Shown: positions 53,561-62,480 of the stretch, in pieces | Layout: each line of letters opens with the position of its first letter | Position numbering within the stretch: the stretch's first letter is position 1 | From: Rhodanobacter denitrificans | Lineage (GTDB): Bacteria; Pseudomonadota; Gammaproteobacteria; Xanthomonadales; Rhodanobacteraceae | Length of the DNA stretch: 64,000 nucleotides | Direction: 5' to 3' | NCBI RefSeq assembly: GCF_000230695.2 | Contig: NC_020541.1 | Coordinates: forward strand, 2,480,001 to 2,544,000 | Made by a program: the position numbers and the translations under genes | Notes under the pieces: generated by a model | What the model saw: the letters and a program-made list of their open reading frames with translations, nothing else | Told to the model about the DNA's origin: nothing | Databases searched by the model: none

Positions 53561-55348
53561 TCAATACACGCGCTTCTTCGGCGGCACCACTTCGACCTCG
53601 TCGGAGAGGGTGAACATGTGCACCGGGCGATAGTCGAAGCTGGTCTTGCCGTTCTCGTCCACCTTGACCAGGGTGTGCTTCATCCATTCGGCGTCGTTAC
53701 GCTCGGGGAAGTCCTCGCGCGCATGGGCGCCGCGGCTCTCCGGGCGCTGCTCGGCCGAGTGCATGGTGCCCACCGCCTGGTCGAGCAGGTTGGCCAGCTC
53801 CAGCGTCTCGATCAGGTCGGAGTTCCACACCAGCGAGCGGTCGGTGACCTTCACCTGCTTGAACGAGTCGCGCACCTTGTCGATCTTGGTGCAGCCTTCC
53901 TTCAGCGTCTCGCCGGTGCGGAACACCGCGGCGTCGACCTGCATGGTGCGCTGCATGTCGAGGCGGATCTGCGCCGTTGGCAATTCGCCGCCGGCGTGGC
54001 GCAGGCCGTCGAAACGGGCCAGCGCCTTGTCCAGTGCGCTGGCCGGCAGATCCTTGTGCGCGGCGCCGGGCTGGATGAGCTCGGCGCAGCGGTGCGCCAC
54101 CGCGCGACCGAATACCACCAGATCGAGCAGCGAGTTGGAGCCCAGGCGGTTGCCGCCGTGCACCGACACGCAGGCCGCTTCGCCGATGGCGAACAGGCCC
54201 GGTACCACGGCGTCGACGTCGTCGCCCTTCTTCTGCACCACTTCGCCGTGATAGTTGGTGGGGATGCCGCCCATGTTGTAGTGCACGGTGGGCAGGATCG
54301 GGATCGGTTCCTTGGTCACGTCCACGCCGGCGAAGATGCGCGCCGACTCGGCGATGCCCGGCAGGCGCTCGTGGATAACTTCCGGACCGAGATGCATGAG
54401 GTTGAGGAAGGCATGGTCCTGGTGCTCGCCCACGCCGCGGCCTTCGCGGATCTCGATGGTGATGGCGCGGCTGACCACGTCGCGCGAGGCCAGATCCTTC
54501 GCACTGGGCGCATAGCGCTCCATGAAGCGCTCGCCCTTGGAATTGGTGAGGTAGCCGCCCTCGCCGCGCACGCCCTCGGTGATCAGGCAGCCGGCGCCGT
54601 AGATGCCGGTGGGGTGGAACTGCACGAACTCCAGATCCTGCAGCGCCAAGCCCGCACGCAACACCATGCCGCCGCCGTCGCCGGTGCAGGTGTGCGCAGA
54701 AGTGGCGCTGAAGTAGGCGCGGCCGTAACCGCCGGTAGCCAGCACCACCGCCTGGCCGCGGAAGACGTGCAGCGTGCCCTCGTTCATGTCCAGCGCCAGC
54801 ACGCCGCGGCAGACGCCTTCCTCGTCGAAGATCAGGTCGGTGGCGAAATACTCGACGAAAAAGGTGGCGTCGTGCGCCAGCGCCTGCTGGTACAGCGTGT
54901 GCAGGATCGCGTGGCCGGTGCGGTCGGCGGCGGCGCAGGTGCGCTGCGCGGTGCCCTTGCCGTAGTGCGTGGTCATGCCGCCGAACGGGCGCTGATAGAT
55001 GTGGCCGTCCTCGGTACGCGAGAACGGCACGCCGTAGTGCTCCAGCTCGATCACCGACTGCGGCGCGTTCTTGCACATGTACTCGATCGCGTCCTGATCG
55101 CCCAGCCAGTCGCCACCCTTCACCGTGTCATAGAAGTGGAAGCGCCAGTCGTCCTCGCCCATGTTGCCGAGCGCGGCGGCGATGCCGCCTTGCGCCGCCA
55201 CGGTATGCGAACGGGTGGGAAACACCTTGGTGACGCAGGCCGCCTTGAGGCCCTTCTCGGCGAGGCCGAAGGTGGCACGCAGGCCGGCGCCGCCGGCGCC
55301 GACCACCACCACGTCGTACTTGTGCTGCTGGATCTTGTAGCTTTCCAC
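53561..55348 (-). CDS. sdhA: succinate dehydrogenase flavoprotein subunit
   Basis: A 595-residue flavoprotein that oxidises succinate to fumarate. The FAD site is [14 protein letters not shown] near residues 13-26. The covalent flavin His lies in [17 protein letters not shown]. Active-site blocks include [32 protein letters not shown], and [13 protein letters not shown]; the C-terminal part ends with the [11 protein letters not shown] block. It starts four bases after sdhD, so translation is coupled. Confidence 0.97.
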   Translation of the reverse strand: MESYKIQQHKYDVVVVGAGGAGLRATFGLAEKGLKAACVTKVFPTRSHTVAAQGGIAAALGNMGEDDWRFHFYDTVKGGDWLGDQDAIEYMCKNAPQSVIELEHYGVPFSRTEDGHIYQRPFGGMTTHYGKGTAQRTCAAADRTGHAILHTLYQQALAHDATFFVEYFATDLIFDEEGVCRGVLALDMNEGTLHVFRGQAVVLATGGYGRAYFSATSAHTCTGDGGGMVLRAGLALQDLEFVQFHPTGIYGAGCLITEGVRGEGGYLTNSKGERFMERYAPSAKDLASRDVVSRAITIEIREGRGVGEHQDHAFLNLMHLGPEVIHERLPGIAESARIFAGVDVTKEPIPILPTVHYNMGGIPTNYHGEVVQKKGDDVDAVVPGLFAIGEAACVSVHGGNRLGSNSLLDLVVFGRAVAHRCAELIQPGAAHKDLPASALDKALARFDGLRHAGGELPTAQIRLDMQRTMQVDAAVFRTGETLKEGCTKIDKVRDSFKQVKVTDRSLVWNSDLIETLELANLLDQAVGTMHSAEQRPESRGAHAREDFPERNDAEWMKHTLVKVDENGKTSFDYRPVHMFTLSDEVEVVPPKKRVY

Positions 55349-55352
55349 GGTC

Positions 55353-55766
55353 TCAGACTCCCAATGCGATGCGCAGCACGGCCAGCACGCCCGCGAGCGC
55401 GCCCAGCACCGCGAGGAACTTGATCGCCACCAGCAGCACCACTTCCTTCCAGCGGGTGTGCACGTAATCCTCGATCACCACCTGCAAGCCAAGCACGGCG
55501 TGCCAGAACGCGGTGACCACGAACAGCATCAGCAGCAGCGCATTCCACGGCCTGGCCACCATGGCCTTTGCCGTGGCGTAGTCGGCGTGCAGCAGGGAGA
55601 GCACGGTGACCACGAACCACAGACCGAGCGCGATCAGTGCAGCGGCGGTGACGCGCTGCACCCACCAGTGGTCCACGCCATGCTGCGCCGAGCCCAGGCC
55701 ACGCGCATGTTTCATCGGGTGGCGCAGCTGGCTGCGCACATCATCGGTACCCACGCGCAGGTTCAT
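55353..55766 (-). CDS. sdhD: succinate dehydrogenase membrane anchor subunit
   Basis: A 137-residue membrane anchor with three helices (about residues 38-60, 74-98 and 108-132). [20 protein letters not shown] opens the first helix, and [20 protein letters not shown] carries the His ligand of haem b and the quinone-near Asp-Tyr pair. ATG at 55766 overlaps the sdhC stop by four bases; the preceding basic segment [20 protein letters not shown] is typical of SdhD in this group. Confidence 0.93.
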   Translation of the reverse strand: MNLRVGTDDVRSQLRHPMKHARGLGSAQHGVDHWWVQRVTAAALIALGLWFVVTVLSLLHADYATAKAMVARPWNALLLMLFVVTAFWHAVLGLQVVIEDYVHTRWKEVVLLVAIKFLAVLGALAGVLAVLRIALGV

Positions 55767-56158
55767 GCCGCACCTCCTTGAGCGAGCACGCAGGCCCAGA
55801 TAAGTACCGTGAGCACGAAGCTGCCGATCACCGACAGCCAGCTTGAACGCACGAACTGGGGAATCTTGTAACCCGCGCCGGTGTCCTGCACCAGGTGGCG
55901 GATGCCGTTGCACAGGTGATAGCCGAGCGCCCAAGTCCAGCCCACCAGCAGGATGAGGCCGATCGGGCTGCCGGTGCAGGTCTTGAATTGCTCGAAGGCC
56001 GCCTCGCCGGAGGCCAGCGCCAGAATCCCCCACACCACCAGCAGCGTGCCAACGGCCAGGGCGATGCCGGTGGCACGATGCAGGATGGAAGTCACCATCT
56101 GTATCTGCCACCTGTAAACCTGCAGGTGCGGGGAGAGCGGTCGTTGCTTGTCTGCCAT
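55763..56158 (-). CDS. sdhC: succinate dehydrogenase cytochrome b556 subunit
   Basis: A 131-residue membrane subunit with three helices. The family signature SPHLQVYRWQIQMVTSILHR (residues 9-28) and RATGIALAVGTLLVV are present, with the haem His in ALGYHLCNGIRHLVQDTG. The ATG at 56158 is followed by MADKQRPLSPHL, the usual N-terminus. It is the first gene of sdhCDAB; a small SDHAF4-like gene lies 87 bases upstream on the same strand. Confidence 0.94.
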   Translation of the reverse strand: MADKQRPLSPHLQVYRWQIQMVTSILHRATGIALAVGTLLVVWGILALASGEAAFEQFKTCTGSPIGLILLVGWTWALGYHLCNGIRHLVQDTGAGYKIPQFVRSSWLSVIGSFVLTVLIWACVLAQGGAA

Positions 56159-56245
56159 GGCGGCTATCCTGTGTGGAATCGCTGGTGCCCATGCCGCACC
56201 TTCCCCTGTCCTGATGCGCAACGACGACGAGCGCCGCGCGGTCGT

Positions 56246-56413
56246 TCAGAAGTCGATACAGCGTCCGTTCTTTTCCCAATCGCCATAACGCGTGGGATCG
56301 GGAGCCGGCTTCTCCCCCGATACCTTGTCCACCGCCGGCCTGACAGGCACGACAGTCGTTTCCGCCGGAACGGAAACGGGTGTGGATTCGGCTGGAGAGG
56401 AGGTAGTGGACAT
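56246..56413 (-). CDS. SDHAF4-like (DUF1674) assembly factor
   Basis: A 55-residue protein ending DPTRYGDWEKNGRCIDF, the strongly conserved C-terminal block of DUF1674, the bacterial counterpart of mitochondrial SDHAF4, which binds flavinylated SdhA before it joins SdhB. The N-terminal half is Pro/Val/Ser-rich and disordered, as usual. The ATG at 56413 is chosen over an in-frame one at 56491 because no pattern exists upstream. Its position directly before sdhC supports the role. Confidence 0.88.
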   Translation of the reverse strand: MSTTSSPAESTPVSVPAETTVVPVRPAVDKVSGEKPAPDPTRYGDWEKNGRCIDF

Positions 56414-56543
56414 GGTTTTTTGTAAGCCGCCAAAGGTTAATACTTGCGGCAATGCAGTACAACCATGCATCACGCACCGGTGTACTCGCATCGCGCGCCG
56501 TCACTTGTGTCTCGCGCCATGCACCCCCAACTCCAGCAGCCTC

Positions 56544-57347
56544 ATGCCGACACACCACTCCGCCGAAACCCTGCTGATCGAAGGCCCCGACGCGAGAGCT
56601 TTCGCGCACGCGCAGTTCAGCAGCCCCGTCAGCTCGCTCGCCATCGGCCAGTGGCAATTCAGCGCATGGCTCGATCCGCAGGGACGCGTGCGCGCACTGT
56701 TCCAACTGGCCCGACTCGCCGACGAGCGCTACCTGCTGCTGCTGCGCGGAGGCGACGCCGCGGCGATGGCCGATGCACTGCACCGCTTCGTGTTCCGTTC
56801 GAAACTCAGCGTGACGGCATGGCCGCCGCGCCGCCTCGCCACCGGCGCGGTGCTGCCGCTGCACGCGGTCGCCGACGACGGCGAGAACGTGTCGCTCGGC
56901 TGCGGCACGCACAGCCTTCGCCTCATCGCCACCGGCGCGGGCGACGACGCGTGGCGCCTGCCGCAGTTGCGCGCAGGCTGGCCGTGGCTGCCGGCATGCT
57001 TGCTGGGCGAATTGCTGCCGCCGGCCTTGTCGCTGCAGCGCCTGCATGCCGTCGCCATCGACAAGGGCTGCTACCCCGGCCAGGAAATCGTCGCACGGCT
57101 GCATTTCCGCGGCGGGCACAAGCGACATCTGCATCGCGTCACTTTGTCGCAAGCAGCGGTCGCCGGCGACACGCTGCGGCGAGATGGGCGCGAGGCTGGT
57201 TGCGTGCTCGATGTCGTCGGCACGGATGACGGCATCGAGGCACTCGTCGTGTTGAGCGATGACATCGCCGCAACGGTTGGCGCCGGGCATCCGCATGCAT
57301 TCGACGACAACCTCGCGCTCGACATCATCGCGTCGTGGCCGGCGTGA
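56544..57347 (+). CDS. YgfZ/GcvT-like folate-binding protein
   Basis: A 267-residue protein of the aminomethyltransferase fold. The YgfZ signature KGCYPGQE is seen (IDKGCYPGQEIVARLHFRG, about residues 171-189), including the Cys. YgfZ uses tetrahydrofolate to help maintain or make certain Fe-S enzymes. It is divergent from the SDHAF4-like gene and sdh operon, a sensible place for an Fe-S maintenance factor. The ATG at 56544 starts the domain; an in-frame start at 56292 would lie within the antisense of the small gene. Confidence 0.92.
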   Translation: MPTHHSAETLLIEGPDARAFAHAQFSSPVSSLAIGQWQFSAWLDPQGRVRALFQLARLADERYLLLLRGGDAAAMADALHRFVFRSKLSVTAWPPRRLATGAVLPLHAVADDGENVSLGCGTHSLRLIATGAGDDAWRLPQLRAGWPWLPACLLGELLPPALSLQRLHAVAIDKGCYPGQEIVARLHFRGGHKRHLHRVTLSQAAVAGDTLRRDGREAGCVLDVVGTDDGIEALVVLSDDIAATVGAGHPHAFDDNLALDIIASWPA

Positions 57348-57822
57348 GCGACGACCGGCGACGCAGATGAATTTCGCGTGCAATGCGCATCAAGGGATCG
57401 TGAGCGTCAACTGAACTTCGGCATCCCGGCACTTGCCAGCTACGAAATCCGCCACTAGGCTCCGCCGATCGAATATCGCGGCAGCCGGAACACGGGGTGC
57501 CGATACACGCGACGAACCGGAAGAATCCGAATCGGCGCGACCCGGCAGCAACAACGCCGGATGGAACACCGCCTCGCAGCCAACGAGTGCGTAGTAGTCG
57601 AAGGCAACACGGCCGACGCGGCCGCGCAACGCCCGACAACAGCCAAATCCCCCGACCGGCCTGAACCGCCGTTCGACCCGCCACAATCCCGTGGCAAAGC
57701 GTCTTGGCCACAAGTTTCGGCCACGACGATTGATCCAGGTGGAACGGCCTGCCCGCCCGTCCACCGCAACGGCGCTCGAAGCTGCAACTGCTTCGCGCGT
57801 ACAGCACGTTGGAGGCAGAACC
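57348..57822. other. 475-base region without a recognised gene
   Basis: Frames are open on both strands but no product resembles a known family, and the longest (minus strand, 57899 to 57390) mostly covers the antisense of the hydrolase start. Base composition is patchier than in the genes. A single small gene cannot be excluded; no hairpin with a T run or other signal was found. Confidence 0.4.
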
Positions 57823-58257
57823 ATGAAACTTTCCATGCTGTTGTGGCTGACGACCCTGATGCCGCAGCCCGTCGCTGACCAGGCTTGCCTGGCCACCACC
57901 GTCTACCTCGAAGCACGCAGTGAACCGACCAATGGTCAGCTCGCCGTGGCGGAAGTGGCGCTGCGTCGCCGCGACCGCGGGCGCTGGGGCGACACCGTCT
58001 GCAAGGTGGTGACCTCGCCCCACCAGTTCGCCACCACGACCACGCCCGGCTCGTTCGAAATCACCAACCTCGAAGCCTTCAACAAGGCATGGCAGATCGC
58101 CGGCATGTCGATCCGGAACTGGCAGCTGCCGGTGGCGCAGCGTCGCATGCTGGTGCCGCGCGCCGACCACTTCGCCACCACCGCGATCTCGCCCGCATGG
58201 TCGCGCAACCGCCCAAGCGTGACGATCGGCGAGCACGCGTTCTACGCAGTGAACTGA
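57823..58257 (+). CDS. SleB-type cell wall hydrolase
   Basis: A 144-residue exported protein. Residues 1-18 act as a signal (MLLWLTTLMPQPVADQA). The Hydrolase_2 (SleB) domain follows: CLATTVYLEARSEPTNGQLA with the catalytic Glu of YLEAR, VAEVALRRRDRGRWGDTVC-type helix, VVTSPHQFA and the closing HFATTAISPAWSRN. It should cleave peptidoglycan glycan strands (lytic transglycosylase or amidase type). The start is set by the signal peptide. It ends in a strong terminator. Confidence 0.88.
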   Translation: MKLSMLLWLTTLMPQPVADQACLATTVYLEARSEPTNGQLAVAEVALRRRDRGRWGDTVCKVVTSPHQFATTTTPGSFEITNLEAFNKAWQIAGMSIRNWQLPVAQRRMLVPRADHFATTAISPAWSRNRPSVTIGEHAFYAVN

Positions 58258-58278
58258 CCGCTCATCGGCGACCAAACA

Positions 58279-58310
58279 AAAAGGCCCTCTTTCGAGGGCC
58301 TTTTCTTTTT
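58279..58310 (+). terminator. rho-independent terminator after SleB-type gene
   Basis: AAAAGGCCCTC (58279-58289) pairs with GAGGGCCTTTT (58294-58304) around a TTTC loop, followed by CTTTTTT. A textbook terminator 22 bases past the stop; its A-rich left flank would also let it end the convergent gene at 58340. Confidence 0.85.
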
Positions 58311-58339
58311 TGGACGTCCAGACGTCCATATGTCATTAC

Positions 58340-58834
58340 TCAACGCGCATAGACGTGATCGCCACGAACCTCGACGTAGTCGCCGCTGCGGACACCGGGG
58401 TTCTCGCGCTGGGTCACCGTGGCGTACTGGCCATTGTCCAGTCGAACCACGATGCGCCAGGCGACGTCGCTGCCGCTGTTGCGCTTGCCGATCTGGTTGC
58501 CGACGACGCCGCCGGCGACCGCGCCGGCCACGGTGGCGGCCTTGCGGCCGTCACCCTTGCCAACCTGGTTACCGAGCACGCCACCGGCCACAGCGCCGAT
58601 GATCGCGCCCAGCGTACCGCCGTTGCCGCTGCTGCCATCGATGTAGACCTGCTGCACCTCCTGCACCACGCCGCACGTCTGGCAGCGCACGCTGCGGTCG
58701 CCGTAACCGTTCTGTCCCTGATAACCGCGGTTGTAGGTGCCGTCGTTGCCGTACGGCGAGGTCGCGCAGCCGGCGAGGGCCAGTCCGGCGCTCATCGCGG
58801 CGGCCATGGCGAATTTGCTGGTCAGTGCATTCAT
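58340..58834 (-). CDS. glycine-zipper 2TM outer-membrane lipoprotein
   Basis: A 164-residue lipoprotein with lipobox LAGC (Cys at about 23). Two glycine-rich helices of the SlyB/RcnB-like glycine zipper are visible: GTLGAIIGAVAGGVLGNQVG and ATVAGAVAGGVVGNQIGKRN (about residues 75-115). The C-terminal part IVVRLDNGQYATVTQRENPG is the usual strand-rich end. It is probably anchored in the outer membrane, stabilising the envelope. A second protein of the same type is encoded just upstream (26 bases). Confidence 0.88.
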   Translation of the reverse strand: MNALTSKFAMAAAMSAGLALAGCATSPYGNDGTYNRGYQGQNGYGDRSVRCQTCGVVQEVQQVYIDGSSGNGGTLGAIIGAVAGGVLGNQVGKGDGRKAATVAGAVAGGVVGNQIGKRNSGSDVAWRIVVRLDNGQYATVTQRENPGVRSGDYVEVRGDHVYAR

Positions 58835-58860
58835 GGGCTCGTTCCTTTTCCGGGGTTGCT

Positions 58861-59442
58861 TCAGTGGGCGTCGGACACCGCCGTCACGCCTTCCTGCACC
58901 TGCACCCGGTCGCCCGGGTCATGATCCATCCGCACCGTGCGGGTGACGCCGTTGTATTCGTAACGAACGTCGTAACCGACGATCTTGCTGCTGGTGTTGT
59001 TGACGGTTTCGCACTTGCGCTCCACCGTCGAGCTCACCTGGGCATGCTGCCGGCTGGCCTGGATGCGGTTGCCGGCATAGCCGCCACCGACCGCACCGGC
59101 CACCGTGGCCAGCGTCTTGCCCTTGCCGCCGCCGACCTGATTGCCGACCAGGCCGCCGACCACCGCGCCGATCGCGGTACCGGCGATGCGGTGCTCATCC
59201 TTCGGCGGCTCGGTATGCGTGACCGTCTCGTCATGGCAAACCTGCTTCGGATTGTTCACCGTCGAACGCACCGGGTCGACGCTGACCACCTTGGCGTACT
59301 TGACCCCGGCGTCCGCGCTGGTGCCCGCGTCGGCGGAGGCATTGGAAGCGCCGGCGTCCGCATTGCGGTTGCAGGCCGAGAGGCCAGTCGCGAGTACCGC
59401 CGCAATGGCGACATTGAGTACATTGGCTGTCAATCTGTTCAT
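58861..59442 (-). CDS. glycine-zipper 2TM domain lipoprotein
   Basis: A 193-residue lipoprotein with lipobox LSAC (Cys at about 24), then an Ala/Asp/Ser-rich linker. The glycine zipper GTAIGAVVGGLVGNQVGGGK and [20 protein letters not shown] occupies about residues 87-130, and VGYDVRYEYNGVTRTVRMDH with DPGDRVQV closes the protein, a block common in this family. It is homologous in layout to the following gene, so the two arose by duplication or were recruited together. They are probably co-transcribed. Confidence 0.88.
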   Translation of the reverse strand: MNRLTANVLNVAIAAVLATGLSACNRNADAGASNASADAGTSADAGVKYAKVVSVDPVRSTVNNPKQVCHDETVTHTEPPKDEHRIAGTAIGAVVGGLVGNQVGGGKGKTLATVAGAVGGGYAGNRIQASRQHAQVSSTVERKCETVNNTSSKIVGYDVRYEYNGVTRTVRMDHDPGDRVQVQEGVTAVSDAH

Positions 59443-59599
59443 TACGATCCTCTCCTCTGTTTTTTGTTTGGCGGCATGGCGGGATGCCCCCGGCATCGCG
59501 CAATTACCTGCGTGGCCATTGAACCGTTGTTCAACTGAATCGCAGCTAGCTCACGCTCGTTACATTATCTTCACGCCACCGACGTAGGACTCTCTGCCA

Positions 59600-60385
59600 G
59601 TGCACGAAAAACGAACCCGGGTACCGCTCGTCGACAGCCACGTGCATCTCGACGACCAGGCGTTCGCTGGTGATCTCGAGGCGGTCATCGAACGCGCCCG
59701 CCAGAGCGGCGTCGACACGCTGGTCGTTCCTGCCGTCGATGCCCGGAGCTGGCCGGAAATCCGCCAGCTCTGCGCCCGTCATGCCGGGGTGCACCCCGCC
59801 TATGGGCTGCACCCGCTGTTCCTGTTGCAACATGCGCCGGAGCATGTCGACGCCCTGTCTTCCTGGCTGAACGAGAACCGTCCAGTGGCGGTCGGCGAGA
59901 TCGGGCTGGACTTCCACCGGGACGACCTCGACCGGGAACTGCAGCGGCACTGCTTCTGGCGTCAGCTGCAGCTGGCCGGCGAGCACGACCTGCCGGTGAT
60001 CGTGCATGCGCGCGGCGCGCTGGAGGAAGTCACCCTGACCTTGCGCCGCAACGGCAGGTTGCGCGGCGTGGTGCACAGCTTCTCCGGTAGCGAGCAGCAG
60101 GCGCGCCAGCTGTGGGATCTGGGTTTCCACCTCGGCATCGGCGGCCCGGTGACCTACGAACGCGCGCAGCGCCTGCGCCGGATCGTGGCGCAGATGCCGA
60201 TCGAGTTCCTGTTGCTGGAAAGCGACGCGCCGGACCAGCCCGGCGCCGCCCATCGCGGCGAGCGCAACGAGCCGGCCCATGTCGTCGAAGTCCTGCGCTG
60301 CATCGCTGCGCTGCGCAACGCGCCGGAAGCGGACATCGCCGCCGCCACCAGCGCCAACGCCCGCCGCCTGTTCAGGCTCAACTGA
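59600..60385 (+). CDS. tatD: TatD family metal-dependent hydrolase
   Basis: A 261-residue TIM-barrel hydrolase. Metal ligands are visible: DSHVHLDD (two His), the Glu in VGEIGLDFHRDD, His in PVIVHARGA, VHSFSGSEQQAR and the final Asp in LLESDAPDQPG. TatD proteins are 3'-5' exonucleases and act in DNA repair or turnover. The start is GTG at 59600. The family name is certain; whether it is TatD or the paralogues YcfH/YjjV is not, and the sequence looks closest to the YjjV-like branch. Confidence 0.9.
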   Translation: MHEKRTRVPLVDSHVHLDDQAFAGDLEAVIERARQSGVDTLVVPAVDARSWPEIRQLCARHAGVHPAYGLHPLFLLQHAPEHVDALSSWLNENRPVAVGEIGLDFHRDDLDRELQRHCFWRQLQLAGEHDLPVIVHARGALEEVTLTLRRNGRLRGVVHSFSGSEQQARQLWDLGFHLGIGGPVTYERAQRLRRIVAQMPIEFLLLESDAPDQPGAAHRGERNEPAHVVEVLRCIAALRNAPEADIAAATSANARRLFRLN

Positions 60386-60424
60386 CGCCCAGGCCATCCG
60401 TCACTTGCCAACGGTGACCCCGGT

Positions 60425-60466
60425 TTGCTATTTTTTATTTCACTGGTGAAATATGAGTCAGTGAAA
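60425..60466 (+). promoter_or_regulatory. promoter and autoregulatory operator of emr operon
   Basis: TTGCTA (60425-60430), 16 bases, TGAAAT (60447-60452). A perfect dyad TTTCAC-TG-GTGAAA (60438-60451) overlaps the -10, and a further GTGAAA half-site lies at 60461-60466, so a dimeric MarR protein could block polymerase. The predicted transcript would begin about 7 bases before the ATG at 60466, i.e. nearly leaderless. Confidence 0.6.
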
Positions 60467-60990
60467 TGGCACGCCTGGCAAACTGCATCACGATGATGGA
60501 CGAAGGCGTCGGCCGGGTCAGCCAGATCATCCCGCAGGTACCTGCGCTCGAAGCGCGGCTGTGCCGGTTGATGCTGATGCTCGGCGACGACATCGAGGAA
60601 GAGCTCGAATTCAAGCTGAAGGCGCACAAACTCAACCACAGCGAATTCCTGACCCTGATGATCCTGTACAGCCGCCCGGACGGCAGCTCGACCCCGGGCG
60701 AGCTGTGCGAGTACACCTCGCAGGGCGCCACCAACATGACCCGCATCGCCAACGCGCTGGTCAAGCGTGGGCTGATCACCCGCGGCGGCAGCGAAGCGGA
60801 CCGCCGCCGCGTGCTGATCCGCATCACCGCAGCCGGGCGGCGCTTCGTGCAGAAGATGCTGCCGCCGATGTTCCCCCGCGTCGCCACCATGTTTGCCGGC
60901 TTCAGCGACACCGACAAACGCCATTTCGATCGCCTGCTGCGCAAGCTGGCGGGCAACCTCGACCAGTTGGGCGAAAGCCGCCTCCCATGA
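60466..60990 (+). CDS. MarR family transcriptional regulator of the efflux operon
   Basis: A 174-residue winged helix-turn-helix protein. LNHSEFLTLMILYSRPDGSS leads into the recognition part GELCEYTSQGATNMTRIANAL and the wing RGGSEADRRRVLIRITAAGR. EmrR/MprA-like regulators repress an efflux operon until a drug binds. The start could be 60466 or the downstream Met pair at 60493/60496, which would leave room for a normal leader after the operator. Its stop overlaps the next ATG (ATGA), so it heads a four-gene operon with NodT, EmrA and EmrB. Confidence 0.9.
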   Translation: MARLANCITMMDEGVGRVSQIIPQVPALEARLCRLMLMLGDDIEEELEFKLKAHKLNHSEFLTLMILYSRPDGSSTPGELCEYTSQGATNMTRIANALVKRGLITRGGSEADRRRVLIRITAAGRRFVQKMLPPMFPRVATMFAGFSDTDKRHFDRLLRKLAGNLDQLGESRLP

Positions 60991-62480
60991 AGGACACCCC
61001 GATGAAACATGCCCCGCTCCGCGGTCGCACGGTGCTGGTCGCCGCGATGGTGCTGGCGCTGGCCGGCTGTGCCGCTGCACCGGCCAGGCTCGGCACACCG
61101 GCGCTGCGCGACGATGTGCCGCTGGCCGGCCTGCAGGCCCCGGTCCGTGCCGGCTGGCCAACCGCCCAATGGTGGCGCCAGTACGACGACCCGCAACTGG
61201 ACGGCCTGATGGATCGTGCCATGCAGCAATCACCGGACCTGGCGCTGGCGCAGAGCCGCGTGCGCAACGCCGAGCAGTCGGCGAAGCTGGCCGCGGCGCA
61301 GCTCGGGTTGTCGGTCAACGGCAGCGCCCAGGTGACGCGCGAGCGGCTGAGCGACCACGGCCTGATCCCCAGCCAGTTCCTCGGCTTCAGCTGGTACAAC
61401 CAGGCCGACCTCGGCGTGCAGTTGCAGTACGACTTCGACTGGTGGGGCAAGAAACGCGCGACGATGGAAGCCGCACTGGACCAGGCGCACGCGGCCGAGG
61501 CGCAGCGCAGCGCCGCCGCGCTGGCAATCCAGTACGCCGTCGCCGACACCTACTTCGGCTGGCAGGCCGACCAGGCGCGGCTGCAGCTGGCCGACCGCTT
61601 GCTGGCCACGCAACAACAGTTCGCCGATATCGCCGAGTTGCGCGTGCGCCAGGGCGTGGACCTGCCCGACGAGGCGCAGAAGGCCCGGGCCCAGCTGGCT
61701 GCGGTGCGCGAGATGCGCGTGGCGCTCGACGGCTCGGCGCAGATCCGCCGCGCCGCGCTGGCCTCGCTGCTCGGCGTCGCACCGACCGAGCTGCCCGAGC
61801 TTCGGGCGCGGCCGCTGCCGGCGATCGAACGCGGCGTGCCGGCGAACGGCGGGCTGGACCTGATTGCGCGCCGCCCCGACATCGCCGCCAGCCGCTGGCA
61901 GGTCGAGGCCGCGCTGAAGCAGACCGACGCTGCGCGCGCCGAGTTCTTCCCCGACATCAGCCTCACCGCCCTGGCCGGCCTGTCCAGCATCGACATGGGC
62001 AAGCTGCTCACTGCCGGCAGCCGCACGTTCGCGCTGACCCCGGCGCTGCACCTGCCGATCTTCAACGGCGGCGCGCTCGAGGCGAATTACGGCGTCAGCA
62101 AGGCCCAGCTCGACGCGGCCGTGGCGCAGTACGATAGCGCCGTGCTGGCCGCCGCGCGTGAAGTGGCCACGCAGGCCCTGAGCGCCGAGCAGGTCGCCGC
62201 CCGCCGGCACGAGCAGCAGGCCCAGCTCGACGCCGACCAGCGCCTGCTGGCGAACGCGCAGGCGCGGGCCCGCCAGGGCGTGCGCGACCTGCGCGAAAGC
62301 CTGGGCGCGCAAGCCGCGTTGCTGCAGCAACGCGACGCCGCCACCCAGCTGCAGGCGCAGGCGGTAAGCACCGACCTGGCCCTGATCAAGGCCCTCGGCG
62401 GCGGCTACCGCGCCACCGACGCCGCCACCTCCCCTTCCTCTTCCGTTACCGCCGGAGCCGCCCCGCATGAGCGCCATTGA
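60987..62480 (+). CDS. outer membrane efflux lipoprotein (NodT/OprM family)
   Basis: A 497-residue TolC-like channel. Lipobox LAGC (Cys at about 29) marks an outer-membrane lipoprotein. The two OEP repeats are visible: PDLALAQSRVRNAEQSAKLA with YDFDWWGKKRATMEAALDQA, and RRPDIAASRWQVEAALKQTD with LPIFNGGALEANYGVSKAQL. It forms the exit duct for the EmrAB pump. It overlaps the regulator by four bases and emrA by fourteen, so the whole operon is translationally linked. Confidence 0.92.
   Translation: MKDTPMKHAPLRGRTVLVAAMVLALAGCAAAPARLGTPALRDDVPLAGLQAPVRAGWPTAQWWRQYDDPQLDGLMDRAMQQSPDLALAQSRVRNAEQSAKLAAAQLGLSVNGSAQVTRERLSDHGLIPSQFLGFSWYNQADLGVQLQYDFDWWGKKRATMEAALDQAHAAEAQRSAAALAIQYAVADTYFGWQADQARLQLADRLLATQQQFADIAELRVRQGVDLPDEAQKARAQLAAVREMRVALDGSAQIRRAALASLLGVAPTELPELRARPLPAIERGVPANGGLDLIARRPDIAASRWQVEAALKQTDAARAEFFPDISLTALAGLSSIDMGKLLTAGSRTFALTPALHLPIFNGGALEANYGVSKAQLDAAVAQYDSAVLAAAREVATQALSAEQVAARRHEQQAQLDADQRLLANAQARARQGVRDLRESLGAQAALLQQRDAATQLQAQAVSTDLALIKALGGGYRATDAATSPSSSVTAGAAPHERH

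Noticed and set aside
57390..57899. 169-residue minus-strand frame
   Set aside because: Partly antisense to the SleB-type gene, no family sequence and no start signal.
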